Origin: Gnetum montanum
Lineage: Eukaryota > Streptophyta > Gnetopsida > Gnetales > Gnetaceae
Reading direction: 5' to 3'
Length of the DNA stretch: 64,000 bases
Assembly (NCBI GenBank): GCA_015680685.1
Contig: MNCI01014982.1
Location: 230,803-294,802 of the forward strand
A program made the position numbers and the translations under genes. The notes under the pieces are model-generated. The model had not been told where the DNA came from and ran no database searches. It saw only the letters and a list, made by a program, of their open reading frames with translations. Below, in pieces: positions 33,588 to 44,773 of the stretch; the first letter of the stretch is position 1, and each line of letters starts with the position of its first letter.

Positions 33588-34426
33588 TGATGAATCATTT
33601 TTCATTAGGCCCTAATATTAGAGCCCTGATATTAGATCTGATGATGCATTATTGAATATTTGATATCACAAGATGCATGCCAACCTATAAAAACAACATA
33701 TAGGTGCATGATTTATCCATTCCATTTCTTCGTTGTAGTGAAACTCTTGTAGTTTTTCCTTTCAAGAGTTAGAATATTTTCTTAGTGCCCTTAGTAGGAG
33801 TTACAAAAGTGTATGGATTTTTGATTGAGCTTTGATGTACCTGAGCATGATAGTATGAGCAGAAATAAAGAAGAGCTTTTCTAATCAACCCTTGTAGCAC
33901 TTGGAAGAGATTAATGCTTTCTTTATGCATTTAATATTCATGCAATCTACTTTAATGAATTTTAGCTAAGCAATTAATATCGGCTAAATAGCGAACATAA
34001 GCATGACCACTTCAAGCATACATTTAATGCTTGCTAACCTTAGTAATGCTTAACACTTGGTAACCCAATGGCATTATAATGTGTGCAAGATGTGTACCGA
34101 AAGTGGGAATAGATGCCTATGTTAAGATCAGTTAAGTGTTAGTTAGTCACTAGATTAATTAGATTAATTACACATTAAATCTACTTTGTTTCCATCACCT
34201 GGGCAATTAAATCATAAAAGATAACATGATAAAAATCATATGCCTCACACTTAACCATACACATGCAACTCACAAGTGGAACTGAGAAGACAATGATTAC
34301 AATGGTTAGATTCACCTCCTAGAAATCGGATACTTAGAGAGCTAAAGTCTGTGAAATTTGACTGGATTGCTAAGTGAATGCTAGTGATTTGTATGGTTGG
34401 GCATAGGGTATACACATTGCTCATCA
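33588..34426 (+). repeat. 3' LTR of the Athila-like element
   Basis: It begins tgatgaatca and ends attgctcatca. A TATA-like tataaaaac lies near 33687. Differences from the 5' LTR are numerous and scattered, so the insertion is old. Confidence 0.88.
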
Positions 34427-35296
34427 CTTTTTCTTGAAAATCTACCTCTCATTAACTACATGGAGAAAGCAATAAAACATGGTGTTAGATTTAGAAAGAA
34501 TCACTATTAATATAATGAGTGAATTTATTTTGGTGTCGAATAAAAACTTAACAAGGTAAAAACCTAGAAGGAGGTGTGAGGTATGGCTTTCATTAAATTG
34601 AATACCTTTACAAAAGAACATCTATTTTGGTTTTAATATTTTTGTAAAAGTAAAGCATAAGTTGTGAGTTTTACATGTACAATGAGATTTAAGAAAGAAT
34701 GAGGAAATTTAGAAGATATATTATAAAAAATCAATTGTATCATGTATGTTTTGTAATTAAAAGAGGCTTACATAAGCTTTCATTAAAAAAATTATTGTTA
34801 GTCATTTTAATTTCAAATTAGTTAAATTCTAGAACATAAGATGTAAGCAACATGTTATAAGCTTTGTCATGATGCATTGTTTATTCATTCTATTTTATAT
34901 ACATATCTACATATAGACATATATAGGTTAACTTAAACTTAGTTACCATGCTTACACTACTATCTTAATTATATATTTATAATATATCTATAATTTTGCT
35001 AAGAGAATCTTGTAAAAATTGAGTTGAATTTTAGTTCATCTACTGTATTAAAAATTATCCAAGCCATTATTTTGATAGATTCAATGTATTTCATAATAAA
35101 TTTAGTCACATTTTTGTGATTTCATAATGAGAAGGATAATTAATAACAAGTTTAGTCATAAATCTTGTGCTACAAAATATTTTTAAATCTTGTGCTTCCC
35201 TTATCCTTTTGAATTTCATTCTTTGTGCATTACAATATGAAGACATAAAGGAAAATTCATAGATTCACTTGGAGAAAATATGCTGGTGTTATGGAT
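34427..35296. other. AT-rich DNA without recognised features
   Basis: Very AT-rich. No coding frame above background and no repeat border that I can recognise. Confidence 0.4.
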
Positions 35297-35420
35297 GGAA
35301 TATTATTTAGTGTTACTTATAGACTCTCCATCAAGTGTTATGATAGAATATTATTTAGCATTACCAATAGGCTCCTATTGAGCTATATGATTGGAATATT
35401 ATTTAGTGTTACCAATCCAT
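35297..35420 (+). repeat. Three-copy 48-bp tandem repeat
   Basis: The word gaatattatttag recurs at 35298, 35346 and 35394, exactly 48 bases apart. The bases after it (tgttac, cattacc, tgttacc) are also shared. Copies are imperfect elsewhere. Confidence 0.65.
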
Positions 35421-35492
35421 GCTTGGTAGTTAGCATCTCACCCAAAACAATGAGAATTAAATAGTGTATGAGCAATTTTGGAAATTAGGTGT

Positions 35493-35641
35493 TGGAACCC
35501 TAAAATAATTGTAATATAGGTACACCCAAAGATATATAGTCTACTTAGAAGAATGTTATACTTCAGAATTACCTGCTAGAATCGAGTCCATAATTTGGAT
35601 TTGTTAAATTAGGAGTCTTACCACTAGGTTAATACCACATT
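35493..35641 (-). mobile_element. tRNA-derived SINE-like element, copy B
   Basis: The minus strand begins aatgtggtattaacctagtgg (A-box-like). About 40 bases later it has ggactcgattctag (B-box-like; consensus GGTTCGANTCC). It then runs through agactatatatctttggg and a tail reading tacaattattttagggttcc. This is the clearest copy with both pol III boxes. Confidence 0.65.
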
Positions 35642-36000
35642 GATGAAATCTTGATAGTTGGACACACATCATCTACAATGAAATTGAAGGAAAAATATAA
35701 AAGGCATCACAAAAAACTAAGAGTACAATGTATATTTTATAATTCCAAAGAGAGATTAAAAAGTAAGCTATTATGATACATGTATTGTGCAATAGCCATG
35801 AGCAAGTCCTATCAAGTAATTTTATTAGATAATGTTTCTAAAAAAAATAAAGGAGTTTTAGTGAAGGATGAAAAAGTTCTTCACCGATAAAACTATGAAC
35901 CAATGGATTGTTTATAACAACAAATATAGTTGCAAAAATAATAATGTTTAAATGTTTTTATAAAATATATATGATTTGAGGAAAGCTTGCAAAATGGGTG

Positions 36001-36147
36001 TTGTAACTTGAAATAATTAAAACACAGGTACACCCCAAGATATATAGTCCAAATAAAAATTTATAATTTATCATTGCCCAATAAAATTGAACCCATGATT
36101 TAGAGCTTCCAAATCAAGAGTCTTATCATTAGATTAATATCTAATTA
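36001..36147 (-). mobile_element. tRNA-derived SINE-like element, copy C
   Basis: On the minus strand it reads taatctaatgataagactc (decayed A box), catgggttcaattttattgg (good B box) and ggactatatatcttggggtg. Length and order match copies A and B. Confidence 0.62.
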
Positions 36148-36224
36148 TTTAATATAAGGTTTTAATTATTTAAAATTTACAAAGAAAAAAAAACTTATTT
36201 ATGAAATTGAAATTTTTTAATTAA

Positions 36225-36260
36225 GTCCATTGAGATCCTTTGGATCTATTAAACTAATTT
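36225..36260 (+). repeat. LINE 3'-end-like fragment
   Basis: It contains gatcctttggatct, identical over 14 bases to the LINE 3' tail at 12085-12098 and followed by similar ctattaaac/ctacaaac text. It may be a severely truncated LINE copy; the evidence is short. Confidence 0.3.
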
Positions 36261-36295
36261 CAAGATTCATTATATAGATTTTTTCTAAAAAATTT

Positions 36296-36352
36296 ACAAC
36301 TATGTTACCTAGTAGAATTAAACTTGTAACTTAGGGTTATTGTAACTCCTTA
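36296..36352 (-). repeat. Partial SINE-like fragment
   Basis: The minus strand reads aagtttaattctactaggta, which aligns with the B-box part of the SINE copies. No A box is present, so only a fragment remains. Confidence 0.4.
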
Positions 36353-36359
36353 TTGTAGG

Positions 36360-39010
36360 GTTCCATGATATTATGTTACATCATATATGCAATTAGACTC
36401 ACTTACAAATCAAGGGGGCGTATAGTTAGTGAGGATATCATGATGATATATTTTCTAAGATCTAATGATATTATGCTTATGATTATGATTTACCATGACT
36501 ATACACACTAATCTTCTTGGATGTGTAGTATGGTATTTATGGCTAGAAAGGATTGTAGGGGAAGACTAAGCACTAGCACATATGACTTTGATATCCATGC
36601 TATAATTATGCATTATAGCTTTGATATCAATGTTTTTTAGAAAATCATGTTAATGCCATGTTGATTATCATGTGATGCATATTAGAGTTATGTGACTAGT
36701 TGACATGTTGTATTATGCATGTATGGTTTTATAGTTATGTTGTAGATAAAATATGATGTTCATATGATCAATCAATATTTTGTTTGGAGGTCCCATGAGT
36801 GGGTTAGGATGTTATGGAGTGTGGGTCCCTTGGCATTAGTTGGAAAATTAAGTGGAATACTTTATAAAATGAAATTGTAAATAAAAGTATTTTTATTTTA
36901 TTTATGTATATTTAAAAAATAAAATAATTTCCATTTTTCATTTTCTTGATCACATTCTCATGTATCCTAGTTTTCTTTGATTTCTTTTGATTCTCCATAT
37001 ATGATTCTAAATTGATTTCTAAGATTTTTGGGATGTTGGAAAGCTAGTTTGAGGTAGGATACAATTTGAGAGTCTTAATTTATATTCTAATGAATCTAAA
37101 ACTTCAGTAGAAGTATTTTTGTGTTTTGATTTCTAGGTTCCTAGGTTTTGGCAATTATTTAGACTCTAGTGAACATCTTTACTTGTCTCCTATTTTATAG
37201 TCTTGAATTGGTATGTATATTTGTAGGCTTGGTGCATGTGATGAATAAGTATTGATGACAGTGTTTCTTGGATGTATATGTCGAAAGGTTACATTACATA
37301 TATTTTATGGATGTTATAAGGTTGGAAGTAAATATAATTTTATGAATATGAGGTTACAATTGTGGTGATGATCTTTTGGGCATTGTAGAGATTGATTGCA
37401 ATGCTCCAAGGATATATAGAGAAATGTTTATTGACTTATATGTGGCTGAGTTAACATACAAATTATTTATGAACTATATTTATCATTGTTCTGTTTGTAT
37501 AGATTGTTTTTTTTCTAGTAGGTTGAAAGTAAGAGATAGATCACAAAGGGGTTGCAACTTGATTATGGTTTTGACTTTAGTGATCATAGGTCATGGTGTT
37601 CATGCAACACAAGATTTTAAGAGGTTTTGATAAAAATGCAAGTGTGGTGCCCTCATAGTTGGAAATTTTTTCTAGGTGTATTTTGTAGCCTCTCCACATT
37701 GAGCTTGTGATAGTATTCTAAGGTAATATGACTTACTTTAAAGTCATGATGGGACTGTAGTGTTGTTTCAACATTAGTTTATTTGGACATAGGTTGCAAA
37801 GAGCATGCATTGAAGACACAATAGGTTCTTTGATAAAATTCTCTATCTTTGTTGACTTTAAAGTGAGCCATGGTAGGGTCATGGCTAGCTCGCGGTTAGG
37901 ACTACAAGGGAGAACAACTTGTAGTGAGATCATGAATATTAGAAAATCAAGATATGTAAGGCACAAGCTTCACAAAGATCATAGTCAAGCTAGAAAAATA
38001 TTTAAAATATTATTTCCCTTGATAAAATGATATGTAATAACATCAAGGCCTTAGGCCATCTAGAGGTATTATGAAAACATGTTTTCATAGTTGCCATTCT
38101 TATGAACTTGTGATACTTATTGTATGTTATTCCATCTACATGCAATAAGTCTTGGTTACGTATTGGTGTAATGTTTAAAAAATGAGGAGTAATGATCTAG
38201 TGATGCTTGTATCTTGGATTATCTGTCCAAATTAGGTACATGGCTATGTTATTATGTATGATGAGTTATGACATTATAATTTATGACTTGGGATAATTCT
38301 TGTAGCATTGGTTTGTTGTGGTCATTAGACATTATGGTGTACCTTATTTACAATGTTGTTGTTGCACGTTGTTTAAGGATGTATTTTGTGGCTAGTAGTG
38401 GAGATGACTATGTGTGCTATGAAGTATTTAGTATTCAATGAGATGCACTAAGTTTATTGAAGGTTACTCAGTATACCTCACATCTTTGTTATAGCATAAC
38501 ATTAGATGTCCCATTAGCAAGGTAAGTGTAAAGGCTATTACTCAATCTTGTACTAATTTCCTTGTGTGCTAGTGATGGAGTTGGAAGCATAGAAGATCAG
38601 CAAGCCTAAGGGAGGTGTTAAAGGACTTGGACCCATGCCCATGTCTTCCTATTGTATGTGTTTGTCAAGGAGATGGAATTATTAACTATTGGTATTGGAC
38701 TAAACAACCCATAATTTGTGATGTTTTGTATAGCATATATGATGTTTATAGAGATATGAGATTTTCTAGACTTAATGATTGATATCTTGTGATGTTTATA
38801 TGTGCATGTAGATGGTTTGATGATTTACTTTCATGTTAATAATTTGAAATATATGTAGTGATGCTAGCTTAGCATGTGTATTTGCATGCTTCTAGTTAGT
38901 CTATGCATGAGATTTTTCTTGAGTAATTATGAATTTTCAATGTGCTGTTATATCTACATATTGAGAGTTATTCTTTAGCTCCAACAATTTATTAGATTCT
39001 AATCCACTTT
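36360..39010 (+). repeat. Probable long LTR of another Ty3/gypsy element (left part)
   Basis: There is no gene here; the short frames at 37376-38030 look random. The DNA continues after the 39011-45634 insertion at 45635. Within 41 bases of that point it reaches ggtgttaca followed by an initiator-Met primer site and a gag remnant in plus orientation. I infer a long, chromovirus-type LTR. Its left border was not found, and no second LTR lies in the window. Confidence 0.45.
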
Positions 39011-39790
39011 TGATGAGTGGTGAGGTACCACTACACTCAACCATATGAATACAAGCGTAACACGTGCGATTCGGTCAAACTCCACAGACTAAGTGCCTAC
39101 ACGCCTCATGGAACACTCAAGGTTAATTATTTGTTGTCTTCCCAGACTTATTTGTATTTTTCATGGTGTATGGTTAAGTAAGTCTAATGTATATGATTTT
39201 TATAGTCTTTTTATGTTTTATCTCCTATGCTATTGAGTTGAAGGGTAGAGAGACTAATTACTAACTTTAACTAATGAACTAAGTCTAAATTAACCTAGCA
39301 TCAGCATCCATTCCCACTTACCGTACACACCCTAAATTGATGCAACCGTGGCTACCAAATGCTAATCGTTGCTGGGATCACCACACGTAACGCACGTGCT
39401 CGAAGCAGTCGTACTGAGGCACTTAATTAGGAGAGAAGGATGAGAGAGAAAGTAGTAAATAACTAATAAAACATGTAAATAATAGATAATAAATAATAAT
39501 AAATAAAATCATAATGAGCCTATTCCATGCACTGCAAGGTTTATCCAAGAAGCTTGTCTTTATTGCCGTACAAAAACTTGTGTTCAGGTACAATGTTTGT
39601 TCGAATAAAGATCCATTCACTTTAGGACTGCTATTGTAGGCACATGGAAAATATTCTATCTCTGGAGTGATCAATCTGCCAGAGTTTTCCTACTATTTAG
39701 CGTAGGATGATGAAACAAGGGAGAGCCACCTCTTATTTATAGATATGACAGTGCACCACGATATTGCGGGGAACGATATCGCGGGGGTAT
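39011..39790 (-). repeat. 3' LTR of the gag-protease element (right end rearranged)
   Basis: It matches 44774-45634 closely up to about 39770. It lacks roughly 80 bases of the GATATC cluster kept in the other LTR. At the expected LTR/polypurine junction it reads gggggtatgatggga (39783-39797), the reverse complement of the expected tcccatcataccccc. Confidence 0.82.
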
Positions 39791-40924
39791 GATGGGACAA
39801 TATGAAAACTCGTTCTCGAGTTCCTTACAATAATATCAGGAAGGTATGGGATTATTGACTCAAATGGATCTAATGGGATGACATGTGAACAGATCATCAT
39901 TACAAGACTCAACAAAACTGGTGTTGATGACAACAAGAGTGAACACCTTATTACATTGACATCAGGCCTTAGTTGGCAGCTAAGAAAGAGAGAGAGAAAG
40001 AAGTGTTGCTGCTATCAACACCAAGATTGCACCTTTCATTGTCCATCCATAAGCACACCATTGATCTTGCTCCTTGCATAGATGCTTCCAACCCTGCTCC
40101 ATTCCAAGCGTTCCTTCCAAATCCCTTCTGTTGTTGCATGATTGCCATCTGCACACACAACACAATCTTATATTAACAAGGGTAAATGAATTTCAATGGA
40201 GTTGATACCTTACTTTGGTGTAATTCCATTGGCTAGGTTGTGGTATGGCTGATACGGATTTGGAGATATATTAATGATGACTACCAAAGGTGTAGGGGTT
40301 AGGAAAAAATTGAAAAAACTGGGGCTAGGAGAAAATTGAAAAAATCGGGCCCCTTACCCCCATGACTAATCGCGAACCTCCAGTAGCGTTAGAATGGAGA
40401 AAGAAAAGGAATAAGAAAGATAGATAAAAAGGGACAACTATGACATCGATGAGATGGATGTCAAGATGGAAATGAATAAAATAAAATAGATTGNATGCAA
40501 ATACTTTGTTATTTTTATTGCTCAAATTCCTGATAATTGGGTAACATCGAGGCAGCAAGAAAACTCAAGAAGAACACATCAAAGCACCCAAGAGAATGGC
40601 CAACACAAATGCATCAAGTTCCCTTGAAGTCATACCCTTTGCAATCCTTGAGTCCTTTCTTAGTTTGAGAAATTCCCAGTCACCCATTCGTTAAAGTTCT
40701 TATTAGAAGGAAGACTGTACATTTCCAAGCCGAGAGAGACCATAGAAACTGGTGGATGGATGGATGAAGTAAACTCATTGCCTACCATACCAAAAGAACA
40801 TACCTTAGTATCAACATCATGACTTAAAAGTAAAAACCAAACATTAGCAATCAATATGAAAACAGTTCATACCATCATGAAGAACACTTATTGGTGAGAA
40901 ACTTACAAGGTGGGTCACACACGC

Positions 40925-41265
40925 ACACATACAAAAAAAAATTGAAAAAGTATAATGATGTTGAAAAACAAAAACAAGAAAACTTAAAGAAATTTGTAAA
41001 AAAANNNNNNNNNNNNNNNNNNNNNNNNNNNNNNNNNNNNNNNNNNNNNNNNNNNNNNNNNNNNNNNNNNNNNNNNNNNNAAGTTAAAGAAATTTGTAAA
41101 AAAAGAAGAAGAAAAGTTAAAGAAATTTGTAAAACAAAAATGTGTAAGACAAAAACATGTAAAACAAAAATGTGTAAAACAAAAATGTGGAAAATAAAAA
41201 TGTGTAAAAAAAAAAGTGGAAAAAAAAAATGTGTAAAAAACATGTAAAACAAAAACTAAAAAGAA
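40925..41265 (+). repeat. A-rich imperfect tandem repeat around an assembly gap
   Basis: Repeated words built on gtaaaacaaaaatgt and aagaaatttgtaaaa occur on both sides of 76 N (41005-41080). The frames read through it on either strand (Lys-rich or Phe-rich) are low complexity and not genes. The gap probably reflects failure to assemble the repeat. Confidence 0.75.
41005..41080. other. Assembly gap (76 N)
   Basis: A run of N inside an A-rich repeat. Confidence 1.
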
Positions 41266-41499
41266 CTGAGGGCCCCAAATGATTAGCATAGGTGGCCATC
41301 TCTACCATGACTGAATTGCAAGGGAAAGATCCGAAACAATGAGCGTTTGTTTGAATTTCTTAGAAGTGCCCAACTTCTCCCAACTGATGTTCTTAGATTA
41401 AGGGGTGGAAGTTGGTGATGCTCATATTTCAATGTGTCTATGCCTCCATTGTTGGCATGGGTTATTTCTCCATTTCGTTTCGTGCATGTTTGTCGATTG

Positions 41500-42200
41500 C
41501 TCTTTCAACTAGCTGTCAACCATGGGGTGTCTACTACTTGTTGTGTGGTTGCTACATACAGGCATCTTTGTTTCAAAGTATCAAGGGCACACCTGTTGCA
41601 TGGAGGCATTTCCTCCATGTCATCACCCGATGAATCATTGTATGTGATGCATGGAACTTTCCTCTTCTCGATCTTTTGATAAATGTTTATCTTAGAGATT
41701 TTCAAGGAAAGATCGCGGATCCCTAGGTACGCATCTAATGTACTTAGCTATGGCCTTCCCATTATAATTAGGAAGTCCCCTTCATTGTTGTTAACTTCTA
41801 TCACCAGGAAGTCAGCTAGGTAAGACCAACCACACACATTGGTAAAAATGTCCCCCACCAATCCCAAGGGAATGGTGATGGACTGGTCAGCTAGCTCAAG
41901 TTGGATGTTGCTCTTCTTAAGTTGGGGCAGGTTCCAGGCTTGATACATCTCTCATGAAATTAGGTTGACTCTGGAACCTGAGTTAAGAAGAGCCTTATGT
42001 GGTTCATTCTCAGTGATTTGTAAATAGATTAAGGGGCTTCCAGGGTTAGATAGTTTCCTGGGAAGGTGGCCTACCTTGATCCAGTCAGTTACGATATGTG
42101 TTAACATAACTGTATGCATGAAGCTCTGATTTTGGTTTAAAGGGATATCCAAAGCCTTGTATGTTGGAGGAGTAATTATGGACTCAACCGCTTGTTTTTG
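41500..42200 (-). pseudogene. Athila-family protease, active-site Asp lost
   Basis: The minus-strand frame (42152-41952, then 41948-41748, then on to 41505) reads MLTHIVTDWIK, LNSGSRVNLIS, MYQAWNLPQLKKSNI, LADQSITIPLGLV and FLIIMGRP. It aligns block for block with the protease at 21400-21906. The catalytic D-S-G of that copy is N-S-G here, and stops interrupt the frame. Beyond it the frame runs a little further (PCITYNDSSGDDMEEMPPC) and ends without RT. Confidence 0.8.
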
Positions 42201-42415
42201 TGAGAGCTTGTATGGGCTTTTGGTTCTAAAGAAAGATCTTCTCTTTTTACAGTTGTTAGAACTAGTAGCGGGTTGAATGTTTACGGCTCTCGTAGCATTA
42301 CGTTGCTACAGTTGAGTAGGGAGTTCCCCTTGCATTTTTGGAGCAGGTTGTATGGGAACTATAGGTGGAAGAGGTGTCGATGGAGTTGGAGGATGGAATG
42401 AATGTGGAATGTCTC

Positions 42416-44170
42416 CTAGAGGAGAAGGAGTCCTTCTAAAATACTCCCGAACTTGGTAGTGACATTGGGGAGTTGTGTGACCCATAGAGTCACTTGGAGA
42501 AACCGACTGCTACACATAATAGCCATAAGGATCAGGTTGTCGGTAAGGGTATTGATTTTTTGATGGTGGCATCCCCCATGATTGTGGGTATTGCCACTGC
42601 TGGTGTTGTCTAATGGGTTGTGGTGGAGTTCCACTTGGATAGTACATTAATGATTGGTGGAACTATTTTGGGGTACCTTGAGGATAAGGTAACCTTCAGG
42701 GTGTTTGCCGTTGGTTAAGTCTTGGGTTGAGTGCATACACCTCAGACTTTTGTAGATGTGAGATGATTGGACAACATCCTTTAGGATGGTCATATTGGTA
42801 GATCTCACATCCACCGTCATTGTCTAGGTCTAAATCCACAACTTCATTGGAGATAGTAATTTTCCCTTTACCCTTGTTATGTGCAGGGCTTGAATCTCTC
42901 TGCTTTGTCTTGTTCTTGTCACTACTTCGTTCCACATTAGACTCTTCTACAATTTTCAGGACAGTTTCAAGTCTAGAGTCTAAGGAATCCCATAGTTGAT
43001 CCACCTTAGCTGATACTTCTGTTCTTAGTTCTTGAATTGACAAGGTTTTTCTGTTCACTAACTCTTCGAGTGGTGACTCATCCTCTTTATCACAAAACTT
43101 CACTCCATTCTTTCGAAGGCAAGGATCATAGTTGTATTCTTCTACACTTTCTCTTTTTTGTAGTTCACCTTCTTCTTTTTCTACTTGCTCCAAAAAGAGA
43201 TGAATTTCATGGGCTCTAAATTCTAATAGTCTCTCTTGGGCATAAGTTCCAAGGGTTCTTCTAGTCTCATGCCTTAGCCCATCTATGATGTGGCGAAGTT
43301 GGTCTCGTTGTGTGTAACCATGGCCCAGGCAATGATGTAACAATGCGTAGTAGTGGCCCATGGCAGCATGCAAGGGTTCATAAGTACCTTGCTTCCATCC
43401 TTGGATCTGCTTATGCAAATTAAACACTCTGGAGTACGTTTGGTATTTATTGTTGAAGAGTTCTAACATCGTACTCCACATCTTGATGGTTTTCGATTCT
43501 AAGGACTAGTACCAACTCTCTGCTTCCTTAATGAGTGTCCTGGGAAACAACTTAAGTTTCTGCCACTCATTCTCTATGTTTTACAAGGTGCAGGCATCAT
43601 GGAATGCCTATAAATGATGTTGTGGATCAGCGTTGTATCCCCCTTCAAAGTGTGGGATATTATTCATGTCTATGCTTGATCTAGCTATCTTTTAAATACC
43701 TTGTTGGAATTCTTACAACCTCTGTTATATTTAGTATGCTTCAGGTGGCAAGTAGGGGTTCATCATGATCATATCTTTCATGATGTCTATGATTTCTACG
43801 TTGTTCCCTACTTTCTCTTTGTTTATGTCCTTTTCCTCTCTCTCAACTCTCTCGTCGAGGTCTCTCATTTTGCCTACCTCTATCCTCACCGTTATGCTCA
43901 TGGTGGCTACGCCTAGATGTGGAAGGAGAGGGTGAATGATGTGAAGATGGGGAAGAAGAAGGAGAACCATTGCCATGACGATGCTTCTTACCTTCTCTGT
44001 TGTGGATTTAGCCCCAATCGTGATGATGATCCAAGTCCTCGTCCTTGTCATATGTTGTTGTTCCCTTAGTGAACAGTTGGTGTTCACGAGGATTAGAACC
44101 AGGGTTGTGTATCGTAGATCATAGGTTCTGATACCCCACCTCCTCACTTTCGTTAGGAGGGGGAACATCT
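42416..44170 (-). pseudogene. Athila-family Gag, largely readable
   Basis: From 44168 down there is a charged, Arg/Glu-rich start. Next comes MNNIPHFEGGYNADPQHHL-type text near 43680-43620, then an open 261-codon stretch (43481-42696). That stretch begins MWSTMLELFNNKYQTYSRVF, includes IIDGLRHETRRTLGTYAQER and EEGELQKRESVEE, and ends YDHPKGCCPIISHLQKSEVY. A Gln/Pro-rich tail follows to about 42416. This is the best-preserved Gag of the family in the window. Stops at the N-terminal side make a full product unlikely. Gag of such elements forms the particle that packages their RNA. Confidence 0.8.
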
Positions 44171-44754
44171 TTTGATAGAGAACCAGTTATAAGTGGTTCA
44201 CCATCTCCGATTTCACTTAGGATGTGCGGGACCTATTTGCCCTTCAATAGTGTATGTTGGCTCTCCTACCTTGAGTCCCTTAAATGTTGTGTGGCTGTGG
44301 GATTGTAATCCCTCATGTCAAAATCTCCTATAACATACTCAGCATAGAGCTGAGTCATGCCGATCTATGCCAAAGCATGGAGGAGCATGTTGGGGACTGC
44401 ACAATATGGAGGTAACACAATGTTAATGTTACCTTGCAAATCTCTCCAGCGCATCTGTTCATCTTGATGGAGGATAAAAGTAAAGTTAGGTATATAATCA
44501 TCGGGATGAGTATATTTCACCCTATACTGTTAAGGAATTGGCAAATTTAGGTTATGTGTTTTTGACTGCTGACTGTTCTTTGTATGATCCCTAGGTGGTG
44601 AGTTGCTCTTGTGAGAAGAAGAAGAAGACATTATGTCTTATCGGTGTGCTAATTAACTACTATATAATGTTTCTTTTAATTAACCCTAAGGTTCATTTAA
44701 GCTCCCAATGATGTGAGTGATATCCTATGTTCTACTTAGCGCACAAACACTTAG

Positions 44755-44772
44755 TCCCTGGCAACGGCGCCA
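44755..44772 (-). promoter_or_regulatory. Primer binding site, tRNA-Asp(GTC)
   Basis: The plus strand reads tccctggcaacggcgcca, nearly identical to the 3' end of plant tRNA-Asp including CCA (…CCCCGGCAACGGCGCCA). It lies one base from the LTR and is the best-preserved primer site in the window. Confidence 0.88.
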
Positions 44773-44773
44773 A

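Larger units (their letters stand above)
17915..34426 (+). mobile_element. Athila-like Ty3/gypsy retrotransposon (interrupted, decayed)
   Basis: This is a full-length element with LTRs at 17915-18757 and 33588-34426, both beginning TGATGAATC and ending CATCA. The flanks are CCTTT and CTTTT, a likely 5-bp target duplication with one mismatch. Between them lie a tRNA-Asp-type primer site, then gag, protease, RT, RNase H, integrase and a long non-coding 3' region, the order of the Athila lineage. All frames carry stops. A 6.3-kb relative (22790-29117, opposite strand) sits inside its RT; without it the element is about 10.2 kb. It is the only copy in the window with a pol region and so resembles what the autonomous partner of the other two would have been. 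Confidence 0.88.
39798..41300 (-). other. Non-coding internal region of the gag-protease element
   Basis: No pol motifs. It includes short overlapping frames near 39970-40170 that I regard as chance, a single N at 40494 and the A-rich array described separately. Confidence 0.45.

Noticed and set aside
37376-38030. Three short ORFs in the long LTR region
   Set aside because: They overlap on both strands, have no recognisable motif and lie in DNA inferred to be LTR.
39969-40176. Four overlapping 61-67-codon ORFs on both strands
   Set aside because: Mutual shadows in a non-coding part of a retroelement; none has a recognisable domain.
40875-41289. Phe-rich and Lys-rich overlapping ORFs
   Set aside because: They are translations of an A-rich tandem repeat and an assembly gap.
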